A stretch of DNA of 64,000 nt from Pseudoalteromonas sp. MM1 (GTDB lineage Bacteria; Pseudomonadota; Gammaproteobacteria; Enterobacterales; Alteromonadaceae): the NCBI RefSeq assembly GCF_030296835.1, contig NZ_AP027922.1, positions 2,232,001 to 2,296,000 on the forward strand, given 5' to 3'. Position 1 is the stretch's first letter. Every line of letters starts with the position of its first letter. A model generated the notes under the pieces. It saw only the letters and a list, made by a program, of their open reading frames with translations. It did no database searches and had not been told where the DNA came from. Shown in pieces: positions 19,736 to 30,564 of this stretch. Both the position numbers and the translations under genes were made by a program.

Positions 19736-21658
19736 ATGACTATTTTTGAGCACTACCAAGCACGATACGAAGCAGCACAAGAAGAAGAATACAGCATTAG
19801 CGAATTTCTAGAAATTTGTAAAAATGACAAATCAGCTTATGCCAGCGCCCCTGAGCGTTTACTCATGGCAATAGGCGAGCCGCAAATGGTTGATACTGCA
19901 ACCGATGCACGTTTAAGCCGGTTATTTTCTAATAGAGTGGTTGCACGCTACCCTGCCTTTGCAGATTTTTACGGCATGGAAGATGCCATAGAACAAATTG
20001 TCTCTTATTTAAAGCATGCGGCTCAAGGCCTAGAAGAATGTAAACAAGTTCTTTATTTACTCGGCCCTGTAGGGGGCGGTAAGTCATCTATTGCAGAAAA
20101 ACTAAAGTATTTAATGCAACAAGTGCCTATTTATTCAATTAAAGGCTCTCCGGTAAACGATCACCCGCTCAGTTTGTTTGATCCAGTTGAAGATGCCAAA
20201 GTGCTTGAGCAAGAATACGGTATTAAACCCCGTTATTTAAAAACGATTATGTCGCCATGGGCTGGTAAACGATTAAAAGAATTTAACGGCGATATTAGCC
20301 AATTCAGAGTCGTTAAACGCTATCCCTCTATTTTAAACCAAATTGGTATTGCCAAAACCGAACCCGGTGATGAAAACAACCAAGATATTTCTGCATTAGT
20401 GGGCAAAGTAGATATTCGCCAGCTTGAGCATTTTGCACAAAATGACCCTGATGCTTACGCTTATTCGGGGTCATTATGCCTTGCAAACCAAGGGCTAATG
20501 GAATTTGTAGAGATGTTTAAAGCACCAATAAAAGTGCTACACCCTTTACTTACAGCCACACAAGAAGGTAATTACAACGGCACCGAAGGCATTAGCGCCC
20601 TTCCGTTTAATGGTATGATTTTAGCCCACTCAAATGAGTCAGAATGGCAAACATTTAAAAATAACAAAAACAACGAAGCGTTTTTAGATCGGGTTTATAT
20701 TGTAAAGGTCCCTTATTGTTTGCGCGTCACCGAAGAAATAAAAATATACGATAAACTTATTCAACATAGTGAACTTGCCAGTGCGCCGTGTGCACCAGGT
20801 ACGCTTAAAGCATTAGCACAGTTTACTACCTTATCTAGATTAAAAGAGCCTGAAAACTCTAGTATTTACTCAAAAATGCGGGTCTATGATGGTGAAACCC
20901 TAAAAGATACCGACCCTAAAGCAAAGTCTTATCAGGAGTACCGTGATTATGCAGGAGTAGATGAGGGTATGACCGGCCTTTCCACTCGTTTTGCTTTTAA
21001 GATTTTGTCGCGCGTATTTAATTTTGACACCACCGAGGTTGCAGCTAATCCAGTGCATTTATTTTATGTTTTGGAGCAACAAATAGAGCGTGAACAGTTT
21101 AGCGCCGAAGTAGAAGAGCGCTATTTAAGTTTTTTAAAAGGCTATTTAATTCCGCAATATGTTGAGTTTATTGGTAAAGAACTACAAACCGCGTATTTAG
21201 AGTCATACTCTGAATATGGCCAAAACATTTTTGACCGCTATGTGATTTATGCTGATTTTTGGATACAAGATCAAGAATACAGAGACCCAGATACAGGACA
21301 GTTATTTGACCGCGCCTCGTTAAATGCAGAACTAGAAAAAATAGAAAAGCCGGCCGGCATTTCTAATCCCAAAGATTTTAGGAACGAAATAGTTAACTTT
21401 GTATTACGTGCACGCGCTCACAATAATGGTAAAAACCCGTTATGGACAAGCTACGAAAAACTACGCACTGTGATTGAGAAAAAAATGTTCTCAAATACCG
21501 AAGATCTACTCCCTGTTATTTCCTTTAATACAAAAACCTCCGCTGAGGATCAACAAAAACACGAGGACTTTGTTAACCGCATGGTTGAAAAAGGCTACAC
21601 GCAAAAACAAGTGCGTTTACTTTCTGAGTGGTATTTACGGGTTAGAAAATCGCAGTAA
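19736..21658 (+). CDS. yeaG: PrkA-type serine protein kinase (YeaG)
   Basis: A 640-residue cytoplasmic kinase. The N-terminal AAA-like PrkA domain carries the P-loop GPVGGGKS at residues 110-117; the C-terminal half is the PrkA kinase domain. E. coli YeaG (644 residues) is RpoS-dependent and linked to nitrogen starvation and stationary-phase adaptation; Bacillus PrkA acts in sporulation. The SD GGAGG is well spaced. It is the first gene of the conserved yeaG-yeaH-ycgB trio (26 and 17 nt gaps), which suggests that the three proteins act in one stress pathway. Confidence 0.94.
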   Translation: MTIFEHYQARYEAAQEEEYSISEFLEICKNDKSAYASAPERLLMAIGEPQMVDTATDARLSRLFSNRVVARYPAFADFYGMEDAIEQIVSYLKHAAQGLEECKQVLYLLGPVGGGKSSIAEKLKYLMQQVPIYSIKGSPVNDHPLSLFDPVEDAKVLEQEYGIKPRYLKTIMSPWAGKRLKEFNGDISQFRVVKRYPSILNQIGIAKTEPGDENNQDISALVGKVDIRQLEHFAQNDPDAYAYSGSLCLANQGLMEFVEMFKAPIKVLHPLLTATQEGNYNGTEGISALPFNGMILAHSNESEWQTFKNNKNNEAFLDRVYIVKVPYCLRVTEEIKIYDKLIQHSELASAPCAPGTLKALAQFTTLSRLKEPENSSIYSKMRVYDGETLKDTDPKAKSYQEYRDYAGVDEGMTGLSTRFAFKILSRVFNFDTTEVAANPVHLFYVLEQQIEREQFSAEVEERYLSFLKGYLIPQYVEFIGKELQTAYLESYSEYGQNIFDRYVIYADFWIQDQEYRDPDTGQLFDRASLNAELEKIEKPAGISNPKDFRNEIVNFVLRARAHNNGKNPLWTSYEKLRTVIEKKMFSNTEDLLPVISFNTKTSAEDQQKHEDFVNRMVEKGYTQKQVRLLSEWYLRVRKSQ

Positions 21659-21684
21659 CCTTCATGTAGTTTAGGGGGAACAGT

Positions 21685-22968
21685 ATGGCGCATTTTATAG
21701 ATAGACGCTTAAATGGTAAAAACAAAAGCACGCTTAATCGTCAGCGCTTTATTAGGCGCTATAAAAAACAAATAAAAGAAGCAGTGTCTGATGCGGTTAA
21801 TAAACGCAGCGTTACCGATTCAAGTTCAGGGGAGAGTATATCTATCCCACAACAAGATATTAGCGAGCCCATTTTTCACCAAGGTAAAGGGGGCGACAGA
21901 GAACAAATTCACCCTGGCAATGATCAATTTTCAACAGGTGACAAAATTGAGCGCCCTAAAGGCGGCCAAGGTGGTGGCGTAGGCGATGGCGATGCAAGTG
22001 ATTCAGGCGAAGGCCAGGACGACTTTGTGTTTTCTATTTCGAAAGATGAATACCTTGATTTACTCTTTGAAGACCTAGAGCTGCCCAACTTACAAGAAAA
22101 TCAGCTAGATAAGCTTGTACAAATGAAAACGCACCGTGCTGGTTTTTGTAGCGATGGTATGCCCAGTAATATTGATATAGTACGCTCATTACAGGGCTCA
22201 CTTGCCAGAAGAGTCGCCATGAGTGCGGGTAAAAAAAGGCGCCTAGCAGAGCTTGAAGGCCAACTTGCGATGGAGCGTGAGCAAGATGACTGCGACCAAG
22301 CCATCATTGCGTTATTACAAGAGGAAATTGAGCAACTTAAACAGCAAATAAAAGCCGTACCATTTATTGATAATTACGACTTACGCTTTCGCAACTACGA
22401 AAAGCGCCCCCACCCCACCAGCAAAGCCGTTATGTTTTGTATTATGGATGTATCAGGCTCAATGGATCAGGCCACAAAAGATATGGCAAAGCGTTTTTAC
22501 ATTTTGCTGTATCAATTTTTGACCCGAAGCTATAAAGACATTGAGGTGGTGTATATACGCCACCACACACAAGCTAAAGAGGTCGACGAACAAGAGTTTT
22601 TTTATTCTCAAGAAACTGGCGGCACTATTGTCTCCAGTGCCCTTAAATTAATGAACGAAATAATAAAAGAGCGCTATGATTCAGAGCAGTGGAATATATA
22701 CGCAGCGCAAGCATCCGATGGCGATAACTGGGCAGACGATACTCCACACTGCGGTGAAATATTGCGTAATAAGCTACTTAATGCGGTACGCTACTTTGCC
22801 TATATAGAAATTACCACGCGTGCGCATCAAAGCTTGTGGCGCGAATACCAAAATATCACCCAAACCCATAGCAACTTTGCAATACAACATATTCAAAGTG
22901 TTGAAGACATTTACCCTATGTTTAGGGAGCTATTTAAAAAAAATCGTCAACAACAAGGGGCTGCTTAG
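21685..22968 (+). CDS. yeaH: DUF444/YeaH-like von Willebrand A-type protein
   Basis: A 427-residue protein of the YeaH/YhbH family. The N-terminal third is basic then glycine-rich and low in complexity ([18 protein letters not shown] near residues 93-110); the C-terminal half has a VWA-like fold with the metal-site motif DVSGSM near residue 254 and a GGTIVSSAL turn. YeaH always accompanies YeaG and SpoVR-type genes and may be a substrate or regulator of the kinase; its biochemical role is not known. SD AGGGGG precedes the ATG. Length equals E. coli YeaH (427). Confidence 0.92.
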   Translation: MAHFIDRRLNGKNKSTLNRQRFIRRYKKQIKEAVSDAVNKRSVTDSSSGESISIPQQDISEPIFHQGKGGDREQIHPGNDQFSTGDKIERPKGGQGGGVGDGDASDSGEGQDDFVFSISKDEYLDLLFEDLELPNLQENQLDKLVQMKTHRAGFCSDGMPSNIDIVRSLQGSLARRVAMSAGKKRRLAELEGQLAMEREQDDCDQAIIALLQEEIEQLKQQIKAVPFIDNYDLRFRNYEKRPHPTSKAVMFCIMDVSGSMDQATKDMAKRFYILLYQFLTRSYKDIEVVYIRHHTQAKEVDEQEFFYSQETGGTIVSSALKLMNEIIKERYDSEQWNIYAAQASDGDNWADDTPHCGEILRNKLLNAVRYFAYIEITTRAHQSLWREYQNITQTHSNFAIQHIQSVEDIYPMFRELFKKNRQQQGAA

Positions 22969-22985
22969 CCTAAGCGAGGTTTACT

Positions 22986-24500
22986 ATGAGCACTGAACGA
23001 ATTAGCGATGGCCCAGACTGGACCTTTGAGCTGCTTGAGCAATACCAAACTGAAATAGCCCGTGTTGCAGCGCATTACCGGTTGGACACTTACCCTAACC
23101 AAATTGAGGTAATAACAGCTGAGCAAATGATGGATGCTTATTCAAGCGTAGGCATGCCTATAGGCTACAGCCATTGGTCATATGGTAAAAAATTCATTCA
23201 AACCGAACAAAATTATAAGCGTGGGCAAATGGGGCTGGCTTACGAAATTGTGATTAATTCAAACCCCTGTATTGCTTATTTGATGGAAGAAAACACACTC
23301 CCTATGCAGGCACTGGTTATGGCGCATGCCTGTTATGGCCATAACTCATTTTTTAAAGGAAACTACTTATTTAAAACATGGACTGATGCTGACTCCATCA
23401 TAGATTACTTAGTATTTGCTAAAAATTACATTAGTCGCTGCGAAGAAAAATACGGTATAACACAAGTAGAAAGTTTAATTGATTCGTGTCACGCATTAAT
23501 GAATTACGGCGTAGATAGATATAAACGCCCACAGCAAATATCCCTTTTTGAAGAACAAAAACGTCAAAAAGAGCGTGAAGACTACATGCAGTCTCAAGTA
23601 AACGAGCTATGGCGCACTATCCCCGCTCAACAGCAAGAAGCTAAAAAGCATGAAAGGCATTTCCCGCAAGAGCCACAAGAAAACATTTTATACTTTATTG
23701 AGAAAAATGCGCCTTTATTAGAGTCTTGGCAACGAGAAATAATACGTATTGTGCGAAAGATATCGCAATATTTTTATCCGCAAAAACAAACCCAAGTGAT
23801 GAACGAAGGCTGGGCGACTTTTTGGCACTACACCATTTTGAACCATTTGTATGATGAAGGTAAATTAACCGACTCCTTCATGATGGAGTTTTTGCAAAGC
23901 CATACCAATGTGGTTTACCAGCCACCTTATAACAGCAATTACTATTCAGGTATAAACCCGTATGCATTGGGCTTTAATATGATGGTGGATATTCGCCGTA
24001 TTTGCGAAAACCCAACAGATGAGGATAGACGCTGGTTTCCTGAGTATGCGGGGACTGATTGGCTAGACACACTGCATTTTGCGATGGAAAACTTTAAAGA
24101 TGAAAGCTTCATAAGCCAGTTTTTATCACCTAAGTTGATTCGTGATTTTAAGTTATTTACTATTGTCGATCACAGCCGTAATCCACATTTAGAGGTAGGC
24201 GCAATACATGATGATAGCGGTTATCAGGCTGTACGCGAAGCACTTTCAGCGCAATATAATTTGAGTAATCACGAACCTAACATTCAAGTGTATAATGTTG
24301 ATATTAGAGGCGACCGTTCTTTAACGTTGCGTTATGTTCCTCACAATAACATCCCCCTTGCTGACTCGCATAAAGAAGTGCTAAAACACCTATACAGGTT
24401 ATGGGGATTCAAGGTTCAATTACAACAAGAGGCAAGTACAGGCGATGTTTCTACTCTTTGCCAATGCCCAGCAGATGATACTCGCCATACTACAGAGTAA
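22986..24500 (+). CDS. ycgB: SpoVR-family protein (YcgB)
   Basis: A 504-residue cytoplasmic protein of the SpoVR family (E. coli YcgB 510). Conserved motifs include MAHACYGHNSFFKGNYLFKTW (residues spanning ~110-130) and NEGWATFWHYTI, both rich in possible metal or active-site His/Glu, and NPYALGFNMM. In Bacillus SpoVR affects cortex formation; in E. coli the gene is RpoS-regulated. Molecular function is unknown. It closes the yeaG-yeaH-ycgB operon, with a terminator 140 nt downstream. The C-terminal 20 residues (CQCPADDTRHTTE) are poorly conserved in character. Confidence 0.92.
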   Translation: MSTERISDGPDWTFELLEQYQTEIARVAAHYRLDTYPNQIEVITAEQMMDAYSSVGMPIGYSHWSYGKKFIQTEQNYKRGQMGLAYEIVINSNPCIAYLMEENTLPMQALVMAHACYGHNSFFKGNYLFKTWTDADSIIDYLVFAKNYISRCEEKYGITQVESLIDSCHALMNYGVDRYKRPQQISLFEEQKRQKEREDYMQSQVNELWRTIPAQQQEAKKHERHFPQEPQENILYFIEKNAPLLESWQREIIRIVRKISQYFYPQKQTQVMNEGWATFWHYTILNHLYDEGKLTDSFMMEFLQSHTNVVYQPPYNSNYYSGINPYALGFNMMVDIRRICENPTDEDRRWFPEYAGTDWLDTLHFAMENFKDESFISQFLSPKLIRDFKLFTIVDHSRNPHLEVGAIHDDSGYQAVREALSAQYNLSNHEPNIQVYNVDIRGDRSLTLRYVPHNNIPLADSHKEVLKHLYRLWGFKVQLQQEASTGDVSTLCQCPADDTRHTTE

Positions 24501-24640
24501 ATAAAACGGCTGATAAAAATGGCACTTTAACCAAGCCCTTGTTAAGTATTTACTACCAAGGCGTACGGCGCAATTAGCTGTACAGATGGTTACTTAAATT
24601 TAGGACTAATATTAGCGCTGCCTTAATTTTAACAGCGCAT

Positions 24641-24668
24641 AAAAAATGACGCTTATGCGTCATTTTTT
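24641..24668. terminator. Bidirectional terminator of ycgB and GGDEF genes
   Basis: AAAAAATGACGC (24641-24652) and GCGTCATTTTTT (24657-24668) pair perfectly with a TTAT loop. The loop includes the complement of the TAA stop of the convergent GGDEF gene, so its last codons form an arm. Confidence 0.88.
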
Positions 24669-25624
24669 ATATCCTCAAAATCGGTTACTCTGTTACGCCC
24701 ATGCTCTTTTGAGTGATACAAGGCTTTGTCAGCGGCTTCAATCCACCGCTCATGTTTTGCAAAGTCAGGGCTATTTCCTGCAAAGCCAACACTTACGGTC
24801 ATCTCTATTTTTATGTTTTTATAAACAAAAGGGTTGGCTTCAATTAATGCTCTTATGCGCTCAGCAAATATTGCTGCGCCTTGCTTGTCGGTATCAAGTA
24901 AAGTAACAACAAACTCCTCCCCACCATAACGCCCTGCTATATCGGTTTCTCGAAGTGTCGTTCGAAGCAGCTCTGAAAGATGGCGTAATGCTTCATCGCC
25001 ACAGCTATGGCCATGCTCATCATTAATTTTTTTAAAGTGGTCAATATCAAACATCAATAATGTACTGCTGCCACCGCTGCGCTTAACACGTAAAAACTCT
25101 TGGTGCAGTGTACTTTCCCAATGCCCTCGGTTAAATAGTTGCGTTAAGCTGTCGGTTTGGCTTACTTGCTCTAAACGCTTATTTAAATCTTCTAATTCTT
25201 TTTTATTGACCGCCACATCGGTAACATCATAAATAATAATACAAATATGACTTACCTCGCCCAATGTGTTGGTAAGTGGAATAAAGGTCGCATTTTGGTA
25301 CATGTAATCCGCTTTACCGGTAATGGGACGATAGTTTTTAAAACGAAAGATGTAAGGTTGCTGCTCCCAGATGGTAAAAGAGCGGTTTTTAAGTACAAAT
25401 ACAGACTCTGATTTACTTCTAAACCATTTTTCATCAATTGAAGGGAATAAATCAAATAGGTCTTTGTCTTTTACAGCACTTGGTAATAGCCCAGAATGGT
25501 TTTCCATAAAGCCATTCCACACACACACTTTATAATTTCTATCCAGTACAACCAGGCCCACATCAACCGTGTTAAACATATCCATTAACCAATGGATCTC
25601 ATTCATTTCTAAATCAGCGGCCAT
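24653..25624 (-). CDS. PAS-GGDEF diguanylate cyclase
   Basis: A 323-residue soluble protein: an N-terminal PAS domain (about residues 10-135, with MFNTVDVGLVVLDRNYKVCVWNG), a short linker coiled coil, and a GGDEF domain (about 155-320). The active loop is RYGGEEF and the RxxD product-inhibition site is present (RETD, five residues upstream). It should synthesise c-di-GMP under feedback control. It starts 3 nt after the response regulator gene and probably functions with it; it lacks a receiver domain of its own, so the pair may be a split response regulator/cyclase system. Confidence 0.88.
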   Translation of the reverse strand: MAADLEMNEIHWLMDMFNTVDVGLVVLDRNYKVCVWNGFMENHSGLLPSAVKDKDLFDLFPSIDEKWFRSKSESVFVLKNRSFTIWEQQPYIFRFKNYRPITGKADYMYQNATFIPLTNTLGEVSHICIIIYDVTDVAVNKKELEDLNKRLEQVSQTDSLTQLFNRGHWESTLHQEFLRVKRSGGSSTLLMFDIDHFKKINDEHGHSCGDEALRHLSELLRTTLRETDIAGRYGGEEFVVTLLDTDKQGAAIFAERIRALIEANPFVYKNIKIEMTVSVGFAGNSPDFAKHERWIEAADKALYHSKEHGRNRVTDFEDIKNDA

Positions 25625-25627
25625 AAC

Positions 25628-26632
25628 TTAGTCTTCTAATAGGTAAGCAACTTTGTATTTCAAAGTTTTGAGTGAATCTTCGGTAAATAACAGCATAAGA
25701 TCGCAGTTAATATCGTGGTTTTCGATACCGTAGCTTATTTCTATCGCTAAGGTTCTTTGCCAACGAGATTTATTTGATTTAACCAATTCAGATACATCGC
25801 GATGTTGACCAAGTACAATGGGATGACCTTGGCTAAAAGACATATCTAGCTGTTTAGAAAGCCCCGTTAAAATTGAGCCTATTAAAATATTACTAATATC
25901 CATTAGTAGCTCAAGCTCAACTTTGTCGTTCAGCTCACCGTCGTACTTCATCAGTGACGCAATTTCTTTAAAGCTTGAGTCGTTTAGTAAAAGTAATGCC
26001 TCGCCCGATACGCCACCGCCAATAAAGCCTTGGCAAACCCCTGAGGTGGCAGCATTATTGTCGATTGACTGCAATGCCATATCCAGCTCATTAACTTCAA
26101 GCACATTCACATTCGGAATTGGCAACTCTACAAACACATTTAAAAGCCGAGCAAGCAAATCGCCAGCTTGGCCCATAGCAACATTTGTAAGCTCTTGGTA
26201 TATATCGCGTACATCTGGGTCTACTTGCTCTCCTAAAGAGTGGGCAAGACGCTCACGCATGGCTTTATCTTTAATGCCATGATGTTCGATAATATCGGCA
26301 AGTTTTTCTGGTGAGCAAGGTTTTTGGATAAAATCAATGGCACCTAATTCAAGTACGCGTTGGTGCGCATTTGGCTGAATATCGCCAGATACCACCACGG
26401 TTAGAATATTAAGGCCTTGCTCTTTCATGGCCATAAGAACTTCGTAACCGTCCATTTCAGGCATATTTAAATCAAGAAAAAGGATTTCGGGCTCGATTAT
26501 TTTTAGTTTTTTGATGCAATCAACACCATCTTGAGCAAACTCTACTTTAATATCCCAGTCATCTGGTAAAGAGCGAGCTAGCTGGCGCCTCGCTAATTTT
26601 GAGTCGTCACATATTAATACGGATGTTGACAT
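25628..26632 (-). CDS. Response regulator with CheC-like domain
   Basis: A 334-residue protein. Residues 1-120 are a receiver domain with acidic pocket Asp9/Asp10, phospho-acceptor Asp54 (FLDLNMPEMDG) and the conserved Lys in FIQKP. Residues ~140-330 resemble CheC/CheX-type phosphatase domains, with two E/D-xxx-N helices (ELTNVAMGQAGDLL and LLMDISNILIGSIL). Such fusions could dephosphorylate their own or a partner receiver, giving a short-lived signal. No kinase gene is nearby. The translationally close PAS-GGDEF gene suggests an output through c-di-GMP. Confidence 0.82.
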   Translation of the reverse strand: MSTSVLICDDSKLARRQLARSLPDDWDIKVEFAQDGVDCIKKLKIIEPEILFLDLNMPEMDGYEVLMAMKEQGLNILTVVVSGDIQPNAHQRVLELGAIDFIQKPCSPEKLADIIEHHGIKDKAMRERLAHSLGEQVDPDVRDIYQELTNVAMGQAGDLLARLLNVFVELPIPNVNVLEVNELDMALQSIDNNAATSGVCQGFIGGGVSGEALLLLNDSSFKEIASLMKYDGELNDKVELELLMDISNILIGSILTGLSKQLDMSFSQGHPIVLGQHRDVSELVKSNKSRWQRTLAIEISYGIENHDINCDLMLLFTEDSLKTLKYKVAYLLED

Positions 26633-26797
26633 ACTATCTCTCTATTATTTAACCCAATGATGTCAATAGGCCTTATGACTTTATTAAAGATACATTTTGT
26701 AACTATATGTTAATAAAAGTTCTTACAGTTTACAATTTATATATCACAGAACTTATTGTTACTTTTACAGTGATATTTAATCGCTTGGTCAGTGATA

Positions 26798-26816
26798 TTG
26801 AGTATAATACACTCAA
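26798..26816 (+). promoter_or_regulatory. Palindrome enclosing the tpx -10 box
   Basis: TTGAGT-ATAATAC-ACTCAA contains a perfect TATAAT (26803-26808) between 6-bp inverted arms. It lies 32 nt before the tpx ATG, a normal promoter distance. The arms are identical to those of the sodB palindrome (TTGAGT...ACTCAA), with a 7-nt instead of 5-nt centre. Confidence 0.6.
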
Positions 26817-26848
26817 ACCTATTGCGTTAATTTAAAAGGAAATAACCT

Positions 26849-27436
26849 ATGGTACGCTCTCTTATTTTTGCATTAAGCACACTGGCTTTGAGCTCAGTTG
26901 GCTATGCATCACAGCTCCAAGAAAACACACTTGATGCAGGTAAAGTCTCTGCTCAAGGTAAACCTGTTACTCTATTAGGTAAAGGTGTAAGTGTAGGTGA
27001 TAACGCGCCAGACTTTAAAGTAGTTGATGGAGGCTTTACGCCCGTAAACCTTGATGATTATAAAGGGCAAGCTGTATTAATCAGCGTAGTGCCGAGTTTA
27101 GATACTGGCATTTGTAGTTTACAAACTAAGCATTTTAACGAAAAAGTCGCAACGCAATTTCCTGCTATCGCAATACTGACCATCAGTGCCGATTTACCTT
27201 TTGCTCAAAAACGCTTTTGTAATGCTGAGAACATCGACAAAGTAACCGCCCTTTCTGACTCTGTATGGCGAGACTTTGGCCAAAAATATGGCTTAATAAT
27301 AAAAGATATGGGGCTACTAACCCGCGCTGTGCTTATTTTAGATAAAAGCCATACAGTGATATACAAACAACTCGTGTCTAATTTATCTACCGAGCCAAAC
27401 TACGACCCAGTAATAGAAAAGCTAAAAACGTTGTAG
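26849..27436 (+). CDS. tpx: Exported thiol peroxidase (Tpx)
   Basis: A 195-residue peroxiredoxin of the Tpx class. PSLDTGICSLQTKHFN holds the peroxidatic Cys89 and LPFAQKRFCNAEN the resolving Cys124, at the usual ~35-residue spacing. The protein carries a signal peptide (residues 1-20, ending SVGYA), which E. coli Tpx (168 residues) lacks, so it is expected to act in the periplasm and draw electrons from a periplasmic thiol carrier. SD AAAGGA is suitably spaced. Its promoter shares a palindrome with sodB, suggesting co-regulation. A palindromic repeat follows 7 nt after the stop. Confidence 0.92.
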   Translation: MVRSLIFALSTLALSSVGYASQLQENTLDAGKVSAQGKPVTLLGKGVSVGDNAPDFKVVDGGFTPVNLDDYKGQAVLISVVPSLDTGICSLQTKHFNEKVATQFPAIAILTISADLPFAQKRFCNAENIDKVTALSDSVWRDFGQKYGLIIKDMGLLTRAVLILDKSHTVIYKQLVSNLSTEPNYDPVIEKLKTL

Positions 27437-27443
27437 GTAACAG

Positions 27444-27610
27444 GGCGTGTAGATAGCTAGGCAAAAAATTTGCTTTTAGTTGTTCTCGGCAATTGCGCCT
27501 GCATTGCTCTACCTTCTGCATCCATGCAGTCGTAAATAAGAGTTTTTTAACGCAGGTAGCGACACGTTTGGCCTCGCCAACATGATTAAGTATTATTGCT
27601 GATTGGTATT
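27444..27610 (+). repeat. MITE-like palindromic repeat, 5'-truncated (copy A)
   Basis: About 167 bp matching copy B (56144-56352) from its internal GCGTGT-AGATAGC segment to the right terminal repeat CTGATTGGTATT. The left ~50 bp, including the left terminal inverted repeat, are missing where the tpx gene ends. It includes the ~47-bp central segment (with ATTGCTCTACCTTCTGCATC) that copy C lacks. Confidence 0.8.
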
Positions 27611-27626
27611 AAAAGCTAATAAATAC

Positions 27627-27652
27627 AAAAAACCGCCCGAGGGCGGTTTTTT
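27627..27652. terminator. Terminator of adk, bidirectional
   Basis: AAAAAACCGCCC (27627-27638) and GGGCGGTTTTTT (27641-27652) form a perfect stem with U-tracts on both strands; it lies between convergent tpx and adk. Confidence 0.9.
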
Positions 27653-27678
27653 AATACCTTAGCTGTGTTTAGATTATA

Positions 27679-28347
<669 letters not shown>

Positions 28348-28430
28348 TTATTTTAAAGCCTGAATTCTTCCACAAGCGCTGCAGATACTCAAGCAACTTA
28401 TACTAATTGCCTACTTTAGAGCGCATAAAA

Positions 28431-28452
28431 AAAGGAAGCATACGCTTCCTTT
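28431..28452 (-). terminator. Terminator downstream of htpG
   Basis: AAAGGAAGC (28431-28439) and GCTTCCTTT (28444-28452) pair perfectly; seven T residues follow on the minus strand, giving a strong intrinsic terminator for htpG. Confidence 0.85.
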
Positions 28453-28471
28453 ATAATTATGGTTATAATTT

Positions 28472-28498
28472 AGGCTCTTTTAGTAATTAAAAGAGCCT
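28472..28498 (-). terminator. Second hairpin immediately after htpG
   Basis: AGGCTCTTTTA (28472-28482) and TAAAAGAGCCT (28488-28498) are perfectly complementary with a GTAAT loop. There is no T-tract; it probably protects the htpG mRNA 3' end, with the terminator at 28431-28452 doing the actual termination. Confidence 0.55.
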
Positions 28499-28505
28499 GT
28501 TAGCC

Positions 28506-30419
28506 TTACTTATTTAAATCAAGCATTAACTTGTTTAAACGTGTTACGAACCCAGTAGGATCTTTTAATGTTCCACGTTCAGCAAGTAAAGCTTGGTCAA
28601 GTAATACATGAGACCACTGTGCAAACTTATCTTCGTCTTGCTCATCGTTTAAGTGCTTAACTAATTGGTGCTCAGGGTTAAGCTCAAACACTGGCTTGGC
28701 CTCTGGAACAGATTGACCTACCGACTCCATAAGTTTTTGCATTTGCGAGCTCATGTCGTTGTCATCGCTCACAACACAAGCTGGAGAATCTGTTAAGCGA
28801 TGCGTAAAGCGCACTTCTTTAACCTCTTCGCCAAGCGCTGTTTTAATGCGCTCAATTAAGCCTGCGACTTCTTTTTCAGACTCTTCTTGTGCTTTTTTCG
28901 TTTCTTCGTCGTCAAGTTTACCTAAATCAAGGTCGCCACGTGTAATTGACTGGAACGATTTTTCGTTAAACTCAGTTAAGTGGCTCATCATCCACTCATC
29001 AACACGGTCACTTAGTAATAATACTTCGATGCCTTTTTTGCGGAAGATTTCTAAGTGTGGCGAGTTTTTAGCCGCTGTAAACGAATCTGCAACAACGTAG
29101 TAAATTTTATCTTGCTCATCGTTCATACGCTCAATGTATTGCTCAAGCGATACATCTTGTGTTTCTGAGTCGGTATGTGTTGATGAGAAGCGTAACAATT
29201 TAGCAATGGCTTCTTTATTTGCAGTATCTTCTGCAGGTCCTTCTTTGATCACTTGGCCAAATTCATTCCAAAATGTTTGGTAATCTTCAGCTTTGTTTTT
29301 AGCCATACGCTCAAGCATTTTTAATATGCGTGATGTGCACCCTTTACGAATTGCTTGCGTTACTTTGTTATCTTGTAAAATTTCGCGCGATACATTTAGC
29401 GGTAAATCGTTTGAATCAAGTAAGCCTTTTACAAAGCGTAGGTAGCTTGGCATAAACTGCTCAGCGTCATCCATAATAAAGACACGTTGAACATACAGTT
29501 TTAAACCACTTTGGCGCTCACGGTTCCATAAATCGAACGGCGCTTTTTTAGGGATATACAATAAGCTTGTGTACTCAGTTTTACCTTCTACTTTATTGTG
29601 CGCCCAGTTTAGCGGCTCTTCCCAATCATGGCTTACATGCTTGTAAAACTCTTTGTATTCTTCATCAGAAACCTCTGATTTATCACGTGTCCATAAAGCA
29701 GTTGCACGGTTAATGCTTTCCCACTCACCTGGAACTGCTGGGATTTTTTCGCCGTCTTCGCCTTCAGACTCAGGCACTTCTGCTTTATACATTTGTACAG
29801 GCGTAGAAATATGATCTGAGTATTTAGTAACGATGCTACGTAAACGGTATTCATCCGCATATTCTTTTTCTTCTTCACGCAGGTGTAAAATAATATCCGT
29901 ACCACGGCCTTCTTTTTCAATTTCTTGTAACGTGTACTCACCTTCACCTTGTGATTGCCACTCGTATGCTTGTGTTTCACCCGCTTTACGCGTGCGTACT
30001 GTCACTTCATCAGCCACTATAAATGCTGAGTAAAAACCAACACCAAATTGACCAATTAATTGCGAGTCTTTGCTTTGGTCGCCGGTTAAGTTTTTGAAAA
30101 ATTCAGCAGTACCCGACTTCGCAATAGTCCCTAAAGAGCTAATTACCTCTTCACGTGTCATACCAATACCATTATCAGAAATGGTAATTGTGTTCGCCTC
30201 TTTATCTGCGCTAATACGTACACGTAAATCGGCATCACCTTGGTAAAGATCGCCATTAGAAAGCGCTAAAAAGCGTAGCTTATCGGCAGCATCTGATGCA
30301 TTTGATACAAGCTCACGTAAAAATATTTCTTTATTCGAATATAACGAATGAATCATTAAGTTTAATAGTTGTTTTACTTCTGTTTGAAAGCCTAATGTTT
30401 CTTTTTGTGCTGCAGTCAT
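28506..30419 (-). CDS. htpG: Heat-shock chaperone HtpG (Hsp90)
   Basis: A 637-residue cytoplasmic Hsp90-family chaperone. The N-terminal GHKL ATPase domain has [16 protein letters not shown], the DNGIGMT nucleotide motif and [11 protein letters not shown]; middle and C-terminal dimerisation domains are complete. Length is close to E. coli HtpG (624). A near-consensus sigma32 promoter lies 42-70 nt upstream, so expression should rise on heat shock. SD TTGGAGATA precedes the ATG. Confidence 0.98.
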   Translation of the reverse strand: MTAAQKETLGFQTEVKQLLNLMIHSLYSNKEIFLRELVSNASDAADKLRFLALSNGDLYQGDADLRVRISADKEANTITISDNGIGMTREEVISSLGTIAKSGTAEFFKNLTGDQSKDSQLIGQFGVGFYSAFIVADEVTVRTRKAGETQAYEWQSQGEGEYTLQEIEKEGRGTDIILHLREEEKEYADEYRLRSIVTKYSDHISTPVQMYKAEVPESEGEDGEKIPAVPGEWESINRATALWTRDKSEVSDEEYKEFYKHVSHDWEEPLNWAHNKVEGKTEYTSLLYIPKKAPFDLWNRERQSGLKLYVQRVFIMDDAEQFMPSYLRFVKGLLDSNDLPLNVSREILQDNKVTQAIRKGCTSRILKMLERMAKNKAEDYQTFWNEFGQVIKEGPAEDTANKEAIAKLLRFSSTHTDSETQDVSLEQYIERMNDEQDKIYYVVADSFTAAKNSPHLEIFRKKGIEVLLLSDRVDEWMMSHLTEFNEKSFQSITRGDLDLGKLDDEETKKAQEESEKEVAGLIERIKTALGEEVKEVRFTHRLTDSPACVVSDDNDMSSQMQKLMESVGQSVPEAKPVFELNPEHQLVKHLNDEQDEDKFAQWSHVLLDQALLAERGTLKDPTGFVTRLNKLMLDLNK

Positions 30420-30460
30420 TTATGTATCTCCAATTAGCAAAGTGTCTGCGTTATGCACTT

Positions 30461-30489
30461 AATATGGGGTGAGGTGGAGTAACTTCAAG
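30461..30489 (-). promoter_or_regulatory. Sigma32-type heat-shock promoter of htpG
   Basis: On the minus strand CTTGAAG (30489-30483), a 13-nt spacer, then CCCCATATT (30469-30461) match the sigma32 consensus closely. Spacing and boxes are the same as at grpE. Confidence 0.88.
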
Positions 30490-30529
30490 GGAAAAATTTA
30501 AAAAAGCAGCGTTTGTGCTTACATAAATA

Positions 30530-30555
30530 AAAAGCCACATAGAAATGTGGCTTTT
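30530..30555 (-). terminator. Terminator of the MFS-acyltransferase gene
   Basis: AAAAGCCACAT (30530-30540) and ATGTGGCTTTT (30545-30555) form a perfect stem with a 4-nt loop and a T-rich 3' flank on the minus strand. Confidence 0.85.
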
Positions 30556-30564
30556 AGCGTTAAA

